Shown: positions 1 to 7,585, counted from the first letter of the stretch. The stretch is 9,539 bases of DNA from an uncultured Lactobacillus sp. (GCF_902491705.1 NZ_CABUIW010000069.1:1-9539); one strand, 5' to 3'. Translations and numbers: made by a program. Notes: generated by a model not told the origin, from the letters alone.

Positions 1-114
1 CGCGCCTCTCTCGAAGCGACTTTATTAATTTACCTTATTTTCTCTCCTTTGGCAAATTTATATTTCATTCGTCTTTCAGCTTATTCAAAGATTGATCGCG
101 CTCGATTATTCTAA
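1..114 (+). CDS. 3' end of an unidentified gene, probable membrane protein C-terminus (partial)
   Basis: The reading frame is open from base 1 to a TAA at 112-114, giving 37 C-terminal residues. They contain a hydrophobic stretch (LLIYLIFSPLANLYFI) followed by a basic tail ending IDRARLF, which is how a last transmembrane helix with a short cytoplasmic tail would look. Of the other plus frames, one stops at once and the other stops near base 95. A hairpin terminator begins 14 bases after the stop, which supports a real gene end. The family cannot be identified from so little sequence. The frame could be a chance opening, because 37 codons is short. Confidence 0.45.
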   Translation, partial: RASLEATLLIYLIFSPLANLYFIRLSAYSKIDRARLF

Positions 115-127
115 AAATATAGCAAAA

Positions 128-150
128 GACTATCATTAAATATGATAGCC
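128..150 (-). terminator. Intrinsic terminator between converging genes, best on the minus strand
   Basis: Nine-base arms (128-136 and 142-150) flank the loop TAAAT. In minus-strand RNA all nine pairs form, one as G-U, and UCUUUU follows. In plus-strand RNA one pair becomes an A-C mismatch, leaving a 7-bp stem with the tail CCUUUCUUUU. It therefore best serves the deformylase-like gene ending at 211, but can also stop the plus-strand gene ending at 114. Confidence 0.75.
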
Positions 151-210
151 TTTCTTTTGTTACCCATATTACGAACAAAGTGCTTAAAAATCTTTCAAAA
201 AAACTTTATT

Positions 211-624
211 TTATATCAAAATTCCTTCGCAATGATCCATTTCGTGTTGAATTACTTCCGCAATAAAGTCAGAAAATTCCTGTGTCTTAGTTTTAAAGTC
301 CATATCTTGGTAAGTAACTGTGATTGTTTTATAGCGTTTAGTCTGGCGCTCACCTGCTAGGGACAAACATCCCTCCGATGTCAGATACTCTCCACTTCTT
401 TTTATAATTTGCGGATTAAGCATAACTAATGGTAGTGGCCCTACATAAAAAGCTATAATTCGTTTGTTTTTTCCAATCATGTTAGCAGCTAATCCTGCAG
501 CTTTGTCTTTATTTGCCAAAAGCGTATCGCGCAAGTCTTCCGCAATTTTCAAATCTGCTTGATTTGCACTTGTAGATTTTTGACTTAAAAAGAGTTGATC
601 ATGAATAATATTTTGTGCTGTCAT
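211..624 (-). CDS. Short peptide deformylase-family protein (atypical motif I)
   Basis: This 137-residue protein belongs to the peptide deformylase family, metalloenzymes that remove the N-formyl group from new proteins in the cytoplasm. Motif II is EGCLS (residues 84-88, metal ligand Cys86) and motif III is QHEMDH (126-131, ligands His127 and His131, general base Glu128). Motif I reads GLAANMIG (44-51) where the family has GLAAxQ, so the conserved oxyanion-stabilising Gln is replaced by Met49. The length is shorter than the usual 160-190 residues of a main Def enzyme. I chose the ATG at 624 because AGGATGG (629-635) precedes it at proper spacing; the longer frame would begin at a GTG at 642 with no ribosome-binding site. 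It is transcribed divergently from the DUF2075 gene. It is probably a second, accessory deformylase; activity is uncertain because of the Gln loss. Confidence 0.85.
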   Translation of the reverse strand: MTAQNIIHDQLFLSQKSTSANQADLKIAEDLRDTLLANKDKAAGLAANMIGKNKRIIAFYVGPLPLVMLNPQIIKRSGEYLTSEGCLSLAGERQTKRYKTITVTYQDMDFKTKTQEFSDFIAEVIQHEMDHCEGILI

Positions 625-628
625 AAAA

Positions 629-635
629 CCATCCT
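629..635 (-). promoter_or_regulatory. Ribosome-binding site fixing the deformylase-like start
   Basis: AGGATGG on the minus strand; the AGGA core lies 7 bases before the ATG at 624. It would lie inside the coding region if the GTG at 642 were used, so it favours the shorter protein. Confidence 0.6.
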
Positions 636-659
636 GTATCACTAATGTTTTTTACTAAC

Positions 660-665
660 TATAAT
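660..665 (+). promoter_or_regulatory. Candidate -10 box for the DUF2075 gene in the divergent intergenic region
   Basis: A perfect TATAAT lies 25 bases before the ATG at 691. No good -35 hexamer is seen at 16-18 bp. On the opposite strand TATTAT (661-666) overlaps it and could serve the deformylase-like gene, with TTGATA (686-691) 19 bp away as a weak -35. The two genes therefore may have overlapping promoters. AGAGG (676-680) is the ribosome-binding site for the plus-strand gene. Confidence 0.4.
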
Positions 666-690
666 AGATTATTTTAGAGGTAATTTATCA

Positions 691-1911
691 ATGAATAATC
701 AAGCATATCAAAAATTATCGCCTAATCATGCATTAACTGATGAACAAAATCATTTAATTAAGCGAATTATAAATTTTTCAGCAAACCATTTACAAAATAA
801 TGACGTGCCCGCTGTTTTTACCATTTATGGTGATGCTGGTACCGGTAAAAGCGTAATTCTTTCTTCATTATTTGATCAGATTCAAAAATTAAGTCGAAAT
901 AATGTTGCTCCTTTTTCAGGTACACAAAATTACTTTTTAGTAAATCATCCAGAACTTCTCAAAGTATATAAGCAGATTGCCGGCCCATTAAAAGAGCTCT
1001 ATAAAAAAGATTATATGCGACCTACTTCTTTCATTAATCAATTAGATAAAAAGAAAAAATCTGCAGATATTGTTGTGATTGATGAGGCACACCTGCTTTT
1101 ATCACAACCTGATCATTACAATAACTTCTATCATAATAATCAACTTGAAGAAATTATTAAGCGTGCCAAAATTGTCATCCTTGTATTTGACGAATACCAG
1201 GTATTGCGCATGAAAAGCTTCTGGACTAAAGATCGCCTAGAACAAATTACGCATCAATATTCATATGAAGACTATACTTTGCGTCACCAATTTAGAATGA
1301 TGGCTCCTGATAATTTAATTAATTGGTTTAATGCCTTTACTCAAGGAACGCTGCTCCCTTTTGATAAAAGCATGTGGCAAAATTATGACTTTCGCATTTT
1401 TACTGATGCTGAAAAGATGAGACAAGAAATCGTTAAACAAAATAATGAAACAGGTTTAGCCAGAATTCTTTCTACATCTGGTTACCCTTCTACTTTAGAT
1501 GGCGGTAAACATTATATTAAAGAAGGCAACTTCAAAATGCCATGGGATCAGTACAATTACACTTCAACGCCATGGGCTGAAATTCCTAAGACCATTAATG
1601 AAGTAGGTTCTATTTATACTTGCCAAGGATTTGATTTAAATTATGCTGGCATCATTATTGGCCCACCAATTAGCCTAGTGCCACATACTAATAAATTGCA
1701 GGTTAATCTCGACAAAATTACTGATATAGAAATGTTCAAAAAACGCAGCGATTTAACAGATTCCAAAGCCAAGCTAAAATATGAACAAAGAATGGTAATG
1801 AATTCATTAAATGTACTTTTTAAGCGTGGTATTAAGGGAACTTACCTATATGCACACGATCCTTATTTACGCGAAAAATTGAATAAATTATTTATCCAAG
1901 CTAATAATTAA
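691..1911 (+). CDS. DUF2075-family P-loop ATPase / superfamily I helicase-like protein
   Basis: The 406-residue cytoplasmic protein has a complete set of helicase-type ATPase motifs: Walker A GDAGTGKS (47-54), Walker B VVIDEAH (128-134), a FDEYQ element (166-170), QFR (200-202), a motif V-like TCQGFD (310-315) and a motif VI-like RGIKGTYLYA (379-388). This order and wording match the DUF2075 family, related to the helicase half of Schlafen-type proteins. No fused nuclease domain is visible; many DUF2075 proteins carry a GIY-YIG or other partner domain, but this one starts directly before the ATPase. It probably acts on nucleic acid, but its substrate and role are unknown. The ATG at 691 has AGAGG 10 bases upstream and a TATAAT box further up. 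It is divergent from the deformylase-like gene, and no T-tailed terminator follows it. Confidence 0.85.
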   Translation: MNNQAYQKLSPNHALTDEQNHLIKRIINFSANHLQNNDVPAVFTIYGDAGTGKSVILSSLFDQIQKLSRNNVAPFSGTQNYFLVNHPELLKVYKQIAGPLKELYKKDYMRPTSFINQLDKKKKSADIVVIDEAHLLLSQPDHYNNFYHNNQLEEIIKRAKIVILVFDEYQVLRMKSFWTKDRLEQITHQYSYEDYTLRHQFRMMAPDNLINWFNAFTQGTLLPFDKSMWQNYDFRIFTDAEKMRQEIVKQNNETGLARILSTSGYPSTLDGGKHYIKEGNFKMPWDQYNYTSTPWAEIPKTINEVGSIYTCQGFDLNYAGIIIGPPISLVPHTNKLQVNLDKITDIEMFKKRSDLTDSKAKLKYEQRMVMNSLNVLFKRGIKGTYLYAHDPYLREKLNKLFIQANN

Positions 1912-1912
1912 A

Positions 1913-1959
1913 TTGGTCCGTTTATACTTTCTTAATAATTTTGAACTTGTATAGACCAA
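1913..1959. repeat. Interrupted inverted repeat between the ATPase and serine hydrolase genes
   Basis: The arms are TTGGTC (1913-1918) with GACCAA (1954-1959), and TATAC (1923-1927) with GTATA (1949-1953), giving 11 possible pairs with a 4-base bulge. No T-run follows on either strand, so it is not a standard terminator. The right arm overlaps the candidate -35 of the next gene, so an operator or mRNA 3'-end stabiliser is possible. Confidence 0.4.
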
Positions 1960-1974
1960 GTATCGCGCTAAAAT
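1947..1974 (+). promoter_or_regulatory. Candidate promoter of the serine hydrolase gene
   Basis: TTGTAT (1947-1952), a 16-bp spacer and TAAAAT (1969-1974). This would put the transcript start near 1981, about 27 bases before the proposed start codon. The match is moderate on both hexamers. Confidence 0.35.
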
Positions 1975-1993
1975 GTAGGTTAGACATATTTAA

Positions 1994-2010
1994 GGGAGGC
2001 CCTCAAAATT
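1994..2010 (+). promoter_or_regulatory. Strong Shine-Dalgarno sequence placed for an ATT start codon
   Basis: GGGAGG (1994-1999) is followed after 8 bases (2000-2007) by ATT (2008-2010), the ideal distance for initiation. The same bases can form a small hairpin, AGGG-AGG-CCCT (1993-2003), which would hide part of the Shine-Dalgarno. No ATG, GTG or TTG lies in frame between the upstream stop (TAG 1981-1983) and the ATG at 2125. Confidence 0.55.
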
Positions 2011-3138
2011 TTAAAAAAAGCAATTATTGGTATAGCCGCAATTACTTTATTTGGCATTGCAACACCTGCAATTAGTACTAAAGAATCAACTCCAGTTCAG
2101 GCGAGCACATATTCCAAAACAGAAATGCGCAGCTTTGTGCGCAATGTCTTAGCACAAAATAATAGTCGCGGCACCACTGTAGTTATAAAAAATGGCCGTC
2201 CGCAACAAATCAGTTACGGTTGGGCTTGGTACGGTAAAAAGATTGGTAACGAAAACGAACAAGTAGTTTATCCAACTGGTTCTTTACAAAAAGTTGTTAC
2301 TGCGGCCATGATCATTCAATTAATGAATGAAAAGTGGCACACAAGCGAAAAGTTCACACAAAACACAAAAATATCACGCTGGTACCCTAACCTTAAAAAC
2401 GCTGATAACATTACGTTAGGTGAATTAATGACTCATACTTCAGGTATTAATGCCGCAAACACCGAGACTGATCGCGGCAACGATAATACAGAAGATGAAG
2501 CTATTAACTGGACAGTAAGTAATGCCAACTCTACTGAGCCTGGTACTCCCGGAAACTATTTCTACAACAATACCAATTACATCTTGCTTGCCGGTATTAT
2601 TAAAAAAGTGAGTGGTCAATCTTATGAATCCAACTTCAATAGTAGAATCGTTAATAAACTAGGTTTAACAAATACTTTCCTATATCAAAACATCCCTAGT
2701 TGGAAGAGCGATCCTATTTCTTACAGTTGGGAAAACGGCAATAACTACCAAGATCCTGAATATGTAAAAAGATCCTTGGCATCCCAGCTTCCTGGTGCAG
2801 GTAACATGTTTACTACTCCAATGGATTATTACAAGATTCAACTCGGTTTGACCGATGGTGCTATTTTGAGCAAATCAGATTTCCACTATCTTACAAATTT
2901 AAGCAGCAAATATACCGACTATTCTGGTGGTCTATATATCGACAATGATGGTACTGTTAAATCTGCTTATGGTAATTTAACCGGTACTCACTTTGGCATG
3001 TGGTTCCAAATGACTACTGATAATCGCAATGGTTTGATTATGTTTTTGAACCAAACTTCAGGTGATGAAAATGCACAAAAACAAATGGCTATGCAAATTT
3101 TGAATCACATTAGACCTAACACCTTTACAACTAATTAA
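2008..3138 (+). CDS. Secreted class C beta-lactamase / penicillin-binding-like serine hydrolase, probable ATT start
   Basis: From the proposed ATT start the product has 376 residues. Residues 1-32 form a secretion signal: LKK, a hydrophobic core (AIIGIAAITLFGIATPAI), and a VQA|S site, a cleavage pattern common in lactobacilli. The mature part carries the serine beta-lactamase/PBP-like motifs: SxxK as SLQK (Ser92, Lys95), YxN as YNN (Tyr186-Asn188) and an HxG third box as HFG (328-330), plus the family signatures LMTHTSGI and GAGNMFTTPMDYY. Such proteins act outside the membrane on peptidoglycan-related or other ester/amide substrates, and most are not true beta-lactamases. Starting at the first ATG (2125, residue 40) would delete the signal peptide, and that ATG lacks a ribosome-binding site. 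Alternatives are a natural ATG-to-ATT mutation or a sequence error. The gene ends in a strong terminator. Confidence 0.85.
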   Translation: MLKKAIIGIAAITLFGIATPAISTKESTPVQASTYSKTEMRSFVRNVLAQNNSRGTTVVIKNGRPQQISYGWAWYGKKIGNENEQVVYPTGSLQKVVTAAMIIQLMNEKWHTSEKFTQNTKISRWYPNLKNADNITLGELMTHTSGINAANTETDRGNDNTEDEAINWTVSNANSTEPGTPGNYFYNNTNYILLAGIIKKVSGQSYESNFNSRIVNKLGLTNTFLYQNIPSWKSDPISYSWENGNNYQDPEYVKRSLASQLPGAGNMFTTPMDYYKIQLGLTDGAILSKSDFHYLTNLSSKYTDYSGGLYIDNDGTVKSAYGNLTGTHFGMWFQMTTDNRNGLIMFLNQTSGDENAQKQMAMQILNHIRPNTFTTN

Positions 3139-3147
3139 TGATTAACA

Positions 3148-3178
3148 AAAAACAGCTTTCTTCTAGAAAGCTGTTTTT
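3148..3178. terminator. Bidirectional intrinsic terminator between converging genes
   Basis: A perfect 13-bp stem (3148-3160 with 3166-3178; core AACAGCTTTC/GAAAGCTGTT) surrounds the loop TTCTA. It has T-runs on its 3' side in both directions. It ends the serine hydrolase (stop at 3138) and the converging helicase gene (stop codon at 3180-3182). Confidence 0.92.
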
Positions 3179-3179
3179 A

Positions 3180-6005
3180 TTATGCAAATAAGTAAGTATA
3201 CATTTCACTAGTCAGTGGCTTTTCAAAAATTAAGTTCATCCCTACCGCTGGCTTTTTCTTAGCACCAATCAATTCTTCTTTGACTGAATCTGGATCAATC
3301 TTAGCTTCACCCAAATAAAAGAACTGCTTACCTTCCGCGTCGCTTCTTTTAACAAACAGGTGAATATGCATCCCCTTAGTGTGAAGCAGCCGCTGTACTT
3401 CTTCTGAATCTAAGTGACGCGGCACTCTTGTATACCAGCGCAAACTCCGTCCATCTTCTAAAGTATTATCGTAAACAGCATTGCGCTTTTGCTCATCGCC
3501 TTTTTCATAAGTGATAAAAATCGGCGTATCATGTTTACCCACGCGATATCCATACATTGGGGCAGAGACATCTTTAGGCCAGTTTAACAAGCGGCACGCA
3601 TCTTTTCGATCATATTGCTGATATAGTGTGAATTGATGCATATTGTCGTATGGCTTATTTAGCTTAATGCCCGTTGTAATTACATCTTTGACTAATCGTT
3701 TAAACCACTCATTTTCTTTAAGGGCAACAATGATTTTTTCATTGAATTCATAATCTAGTAAATTTTCATGCTCAATTATTGGTAAATCACCATATTGGAC
3801 TTTTTTAGTAGTTTTGCCTTGCTTAACATCAAAAAATGACAAAGACAGAATATCTTCAACTGATTTCAAAACTGCATCATCTACATAGCCTTGCTGTTTA
3901 AGCAAATCTACGTAATCCTCTTGTCTAACTTTTCCATTTTTTAAGAGTAGGTCTAACAAAAACAACTCATGAATTCTCTTGCCGTTCAGTAATTCCTTAG
4001 TGAAAAAGGTCAGTACTTCATTTTCATATTTGCTTAACTCGATCTTTTCACCCATCTTTTGCAAGAAAGTCATGTAATTATCTAAGCCATGGTTGTTGGC
4101 AAACACCATTGGTGAAACTGAGCCATATTCGTAAAAGTTGTTCAAAAGCGGAATACGACCAATTTTATTCTTTAATTCTTGATAGCTCTGGCGTAATTCT
4201 CGCAATCCATCAAGTTTCACTTGATCTAGTGAAGTCAAAATCTTTTCTGAGGCAACCTTACTGAAATTAATCGTCGAAACATCGATTAATCTCGGTAAAC
4301 GCGTTTCTCTTTTAGCCTTATCCTTATCGCGAGAAGTATCTTGATTCAGAGCAATTGGGATCAAATAGTTGTTTTTGTAATTACCAATAAAATCAATCAC
4401 TGTCACAAAATCTTTGCCAGGGTATTTTCTTAGGCCTCTACCTAACTGCTGAGTAAATACAATACTTGACTGCGTATTGCGCAACATGATTATTTGGTTT
4501 AGCGACGGAATATCGACTCCTTCGTTAAATAAATCAACGGCAACGATATATTCAATTTCCCCATTAATCAGCTCAGAAATAACTTGACTGCGGCGTCTTT
4601 CGCTATCTTCATTAGTCAAAGCTACTGCTGGATGACCTTTTTCAGAAAATAATTGAGCTAACTCTTTTGCTTCATCCTGCCTGCTGCAAAATACCAATCC
4701 TTTGGCGCGACTTCCGCAATAGCCATAATATTCAATTTCTTTTAATGCGTAGTCTACCCGCTTTTCAGAAACTAAATACCGCAACTTGGTGTTTTCATCA
4801 ATTGCTTGGTTATCCACTTCATAGTCTTGCACGCCAACATAATGAAATGGTGCCAGCATCTTTTCTTCTAGTGCATCCCGCAAGCGAATCTCATAGGCTA
4901 AATTGTAGTCAAAAATCTGATATACATTTTGCTCATCCATTCGCTCAGGTGTAGCTGTCATTCCTAGTAAAAATTGTGGCTTAAAATGCTCTAATATTTT
5001 TTGATAACTAGGTGCTGCTGCTCTGTGGGCTTCATCAATCAAAATATAGTCAAATTCATCTTTAGCAAAACTTGCTAAAACATCAGGCTGACTCAAAGTC
5101 TGTACAGTCGCAAAAAGATATTTTTTATTCATATCATGATGATTGCCACTCAAGAGGCCATAGTCTGTTCTTTTTCCACCAATCACTTTATAAAAACTTT
5201 CAAGCGACTTCTTTGCGATCTGTTGGCGGTGCACAATATATAAAAATCTTTTAGGCTTAAAATCTTTAACAGCAAAAGCACCTAAATACGTTTTACCTGT
5301 CCCTGTAGCTGAAACTACCAATCCACGTTTTTCACCGCTATCTACTAATGCATTCAAATTCTTTAATGCGGCTTGTTGCATCTGGTTGGGCTTAATTTGT
5401 GTTTGAGCTTTATGAGTAAAATTAACCTTTGGTTTAACCCAATTTGCCTTATATTCTGCTAACCATTGATCAGTCAAAATAAAACTATTTTGCTTAAGTA
5501 CCTCAATCTTTTGGGCAAACTGCTTAGTCAAATTAGCTTGTTTATTTGAACTAACCTTTAGTGCCCATTCATAGTTGCTAAGCAAAGCTGCTCTAGTAAA
5601 ATTGGCGCTGCCTACGAGACAAGTTTGATAATTTTCATGTTCAAATAAATAGCCTTTAGCATGAAAGCCATTTTGCTGCGCAATTCTAACTTCTAGATTT
5701 GGTATTTTCTGCAATTCTTCAAAAACACGTGGATTGTTAAAGTTAAGATAATCCCCTGTAATAATCGTCCCAGAAATACCTTGATCTGCTAAGTCAGCAA
5801 GCACTACTTTAAGTGGAACCAACATATCTTGCGTAATAAAAGCAACTGCCCAAGTAAAGCTTTTGCAGCTATATAGCTCTTCGCGCAAAGTAAACCAGAT
5901 TTTTTCTTGAGTATTATTGCTAATGATTCTTGGTCCCAGCATTTCGCTGCCAGGATATTTTTCATCTTCAAAGCCATTTAGAATTGCATCTTGCATAACT
6001 GTCAT
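3180..6005 (-). CDS. PLD-nuclease / DEAH superfamily II helicase / DUF3427 fusion protein
   Basis: This is a 941-residue, three-part DNA-processing protein. Positions below count from the GTG at 6014; subtract 3 for the chosen start. An N-terminal phospholipase D-type nuclease domain (about 35-190) has FHAK (His118, Lys120) and GSAN (135-138), but Glu125 stands where the HKD motif has Asp. A superfamily II helicase core follows: a Q-like KPNQMQQAAL (208-217), Walker A ATGTGKT (236-242), DEAH (327-330), TATP (353-356), motif V NEGVDIP (497-503) and motif VI QQLGRGLRK (522-530). The C-terminal third (about 600-944) matches the DUF3427 type. The family occurs widely as a lone gene; a role in DNA repair or defence is inferred, not shown. 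I prefer the ATG at 6005 because GAGGTGG (6011-6017) fits it; the GTG at 6014 overlaps that site. A terminator separates it from the permease gene. Confidence 0.92.
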   Translation of the reverse strand: MTVMQDAILNGFEDEKYPGSEMLGPRIISNNTQEKIWFTLREELYSCKSFTWAVAFITQDMLVPLKVVLADLADQGISGTIITGDYLNFNNPRVFEELQKIPNLEVRIAQQNGFHAKGYLFEHENYQTCLVGSANFTRAALLSNYEWALKVSSNKQANLTKQFAQKIEVLKQNSFILTDQWLAEYKANWVKPKVNFTHKAQTQIKPNQMQQAALKNLNALVDSGEKRGLVVSATGTGKTYLGAFAVKDFKPKRFLYIVHRQQIAKKSLESFYKVIGGKRTDYGLLSGNHHDMNKKYLFATVQTLSQPDVLASFAKDEFDYILIDEAHRAAAPSYQKILEHFKPQFLLGMTATPERMDEQNVYQIFDYNLAYEIRLRDALEEKMLAPFHYVGVQDYEVDNQAIDENTKLRYLVSEKRVDYALKEIEYYGYCGSRAKGLVFCSRQDEAKELAQLFSEKGHPAVALTNEDSERRRSQVISELINGEIEYIVAVDLFNEGVDIPSLNQIIMLRNTQSSIVFTQQLGRGLRKYPGKDFVTVIDFIGNYKNNYLIPIALNQDTSRDKDKAKRETRLPRLIDVSTINFSKVASEKILTSLDQVKLDGLRELRQSYQELKNKIGRIPLLNNFYEYGSVSPMVFANNHGLDNYMTFLQKMGEKIELSKYENEVLTFFTKELLNGKRIHELFLLDLLLKNGKVRQEDYVDLLKQQGYVDDAVLKSVEDILSLSFFDVKQGKTTKKVQYGDLPIIEHENLLDYEFNEKIIVALKENEWFKRLVKDVITTGIKLNKPYDNMHQFTLYQQYDRKDACRLLNWPKDVSAPMYGYRVGKHDTPIFITYEKGDEQKRNAVYDNTLEDGRSLRWYTRVPRHLDSEEVQRLLHTKGMHIHLFVKRSDAEGKQFFYLGEAKIDPDSVKEELIGAKKKPAVGMNLIFEKPLTSEMYTYLFA

Positions 6006-6010
6006 GTTTT

Positions 6011-6017
6011 CCACCTC
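6011..6017 (-). promoter_or_regulatory. Ribosome-binding site fixing the helicase start
   Basis: GAGGTGG on the minus strand, with its GAGG core 8 bases before the ATG at 6005. The in-frame GTG at 6014 lies inside this site and has no Shine-Dalgarno of its own. A TAGAAT (6026-6031) just upstream is a weak candidate -10 box; no clear -35 is seen. Confidence 0.65.
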
Positions 6018-6033
6018 ATTTTCTGATTCTACT

Positions 6034-6064
6034 AAAAAAGCACTCGCTTTTTAAAACGAATGCT
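6034..6064 (-). terminator. Intrinsic terminator of the amino-acid permease gene
   Basis: In minus-strand RNA, AGCATTCG pairs with CGAGTGCT over 8 bp (6057-6064 with 6039-6046), one pair being G-U, around a 10-base A/T-rich loop, followed by a run of T. On the plus strand the wobble becomes a C-A mismatch, so the signal is oriented for the permease (stop codon at 6072). Confidence 0.85.
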
Positions 6065-6071
6065 CTAGGTT

Positions 6072-7514
6072 TTATTCATTTTGCCATTTTTCATGCCAGT
6101 GATATAAAATCAGCGGCAAAATTGATACAATCGCACACATTCCTACCAAGGTCCAAACATAGATATGAGCTAAATTGCTTGGAGTACCTTGAGCTGGTAC
6201 GAATGTCACAAAGAATGCGACTACAGTAATAATAAATGCCAAAACAGCAATTGCAATACTGATGTTAGGATTCTTACTCATGTAGTACATACGGTGGTAG
6301 TCTTCATGCTTTCTCTTTAAAACAATGTAAGCTGTCAACATGATCATATAAACCATCAAGTACTGTGCAGTTGTAGCAGCTAAAGATACGTTAAACGCAA
6401 AGTCCGCATTTGCACCACTGGTAAATGTGATCAAAAGTGCAGAAATAGTAACTATGCTTGATTGCAAAATCATGATTCTAATTGGCACACCATGCTTAGT
6501 AGTTTTCGCAAAGAATTTAGGCATGTAGCCTTCCTTTGCGGCTTCGTACATCCCTTGGTTAGGACCGGCAATCCAGTTACCAAGTTCACCAATAATTCCG
6601 CAAGCAAGCATCACACCAACAATCTTTTGCAATAAATCACCTGGAAGGCCAATTGAGGTAAGAAGCTTACCGTATGTATAAACAAATCCTGTACTATTTT
6701 GAATTTGATCCTTAGGTACAGTCATTCCAATTGCCATACTACCTAAAAGGTCAAAGCAAATAGCAGTGATTGCTAAAGCAAGCATAACTTTTGAATATGA
6801 ACGAGGGTGGTCCAAGTTTTTAACGTGAGGCGCCGATGCTTCCCCGCCGCAGAATGCCAACATAAATGGAACAAAGGCAACTAAGGTTGCACCATCCAGC
6901 TTATGTGGAATTACGGTATTCCAATTAATTGTCATATGAAGCGGATGACCTTGGGCTACATAAACAAAGAATGAAATGATTAATAAAACTACAGGAAGAG
7001 CAATTCCTAAAATGAACAGCCACTCCGCAATTCGACCAATCTTTCTAACCCCGATCAATTGAATCGCAGTTGCTCCCCACAGAATTACCATCATCAAAGC
7101 AAAACGTACAATTGGCGTGGTATTAAACCATGGCGTACCAAGTGCAATTGATAAAGCCCCGATGATCACATACATCATGGTATCCATCCCTACAGTAATG
7201 TGGATCCATTGATAAAACATGGCAGTCCAACCAGTTTTATCACCTAAAGAGCCTTTAACCCAGGTGAAAATACCGCCTTTTTCCCAGCCATCGATTGAAG
7301 CCATTTCTCCGGCCATTTGCGTAATTGGTATAAACCAGGCAATACCAGCAATTAATAAATAAAATAGCGCTGTAGCACCAGTTTTACCAAATGGAGCTAG
7401 CTCATCAACAGAAATAACCATTGAGCTAGTCATGGCAAATAACTTGAATGCAGTCAGACGATTATATTTCAAATCCTGCTGCAAGGCCCAATCTTCTTTT
7501 TTCTCGTTATTCAA
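6072..7514 (-). CDS. APC-superfamily amino-acid permease, glutamate:GABA antiporter-like
   Basis: The protein has 480 residues, mostly hydrophobic helices (about 12), with a charged N-terminus and a basic C-terminus, as expected for a cytoplasmic-membrane transporter of the APC superfamily. GGEASAPHVKNLDHPRSY and GNWIAGPNQGMYEAAKEGYM resemble the matching segments of the glutamate:GABA antiporter-type branch (GadC/YjeM-like). The substrate cannot be read from sequence, and no decarboxylase gene adjoins it, so an acid-resistance role is not supported here. The start is taken as the TTG at 7514, because AGAGG (7523-7527) lies exactly 8 bases before it. A longer frame begins with TTG at 7544 but has only A/T runs upstream and no ribosome-binding site. 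It has its own -10 box and a terminator. Confidence 0.9.
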   Translation of the reverse strand: MNNEKKEDWALQQDLKYNRLTAFKLFAMTSSMVISVDELAPFGKTGATALFYLLIAGIAWFIPITQMAGEMASIDGWEKGGIFTWVKGSLGDKTGWTAMFYQWIHITVGMDTMMYVIIGALSIALGTPWFNTTPIVRFALMMVILWGATAIQLIGVRKIGRIAEWLFILGIALPVVLLIISFFVYVAQGHPLHMTINWNTVIPHKLDGATLVAFVPFMLAFCGGEASAPHVKNLDHPRSYSKVMLALAITAICFDLLGSMAIGMTVPKDQIQNSTGFVYTYGKLLTSIGLPGDLLQKIVGVMLACGIIGELGNWIAGPNQGMYEAAKEGYMPKFFAKTTKHGVPIRIMILQSSIVTISALLITFTSGANADFAFNVSLAATTAQYLMVYMIMLTAYIVLKRKHEDYHRMYYMSKNPNISIAIAVLAFIITVVAFFVTFVPAQGTPSNLAHIYVWTLVGMCAIVSILPLILYHWHEKWQNE

Positions 7515-7522
7515 AAAATTAA

Positions 7523-7527
7523 CCTCT
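7523..7527 (-). promoter_or_regulatory. Ribosome-binding site fixing a TTG start for the permease
   Basis: AGAGG on the minus strand, 8 bases before the TTG at 7514. The upstream alternative TTG (7544) has none. Confidence 0.6.
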
Positions 7528-7562
7528 ACTTTTCTATTTTTCAAAAAATTTTTTCGAAAAAT

Positions 7563-7568
7563 ATTATA
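7563..7568 (-). promoter_or_regulatory. Candidate -10 box of the permease gene
   Basis: A perfect TATAAT on the minus strand in the 71-bp gap after the exonuclease gene. No convincing -35 is found. The A/T-rich palindromes TTTTTCGAAAAA (7550-7561) and AAAAAATTTTTT (7543-7554) lie just downstream, near the expected transcript start. Confidence 0.45.
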
Positions 7569-7585
7569 CTAGTGTTTTTGCTAAA

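Noticed and set aside
142..360. 72-codon plus-strand frame
   Set aside because: It overlaps the 3' half of the deformylase-like gene on the other strand and starts inside the terminator tail; no ribosome-binding site or recognisable domain.
4667..5254. Two plus-strand frames (4667-4954 and 5072-5254)
   Set aside because: Both lie inside the helicase motifs on the minus strand, which are clearly coding; they are antisense shadows.
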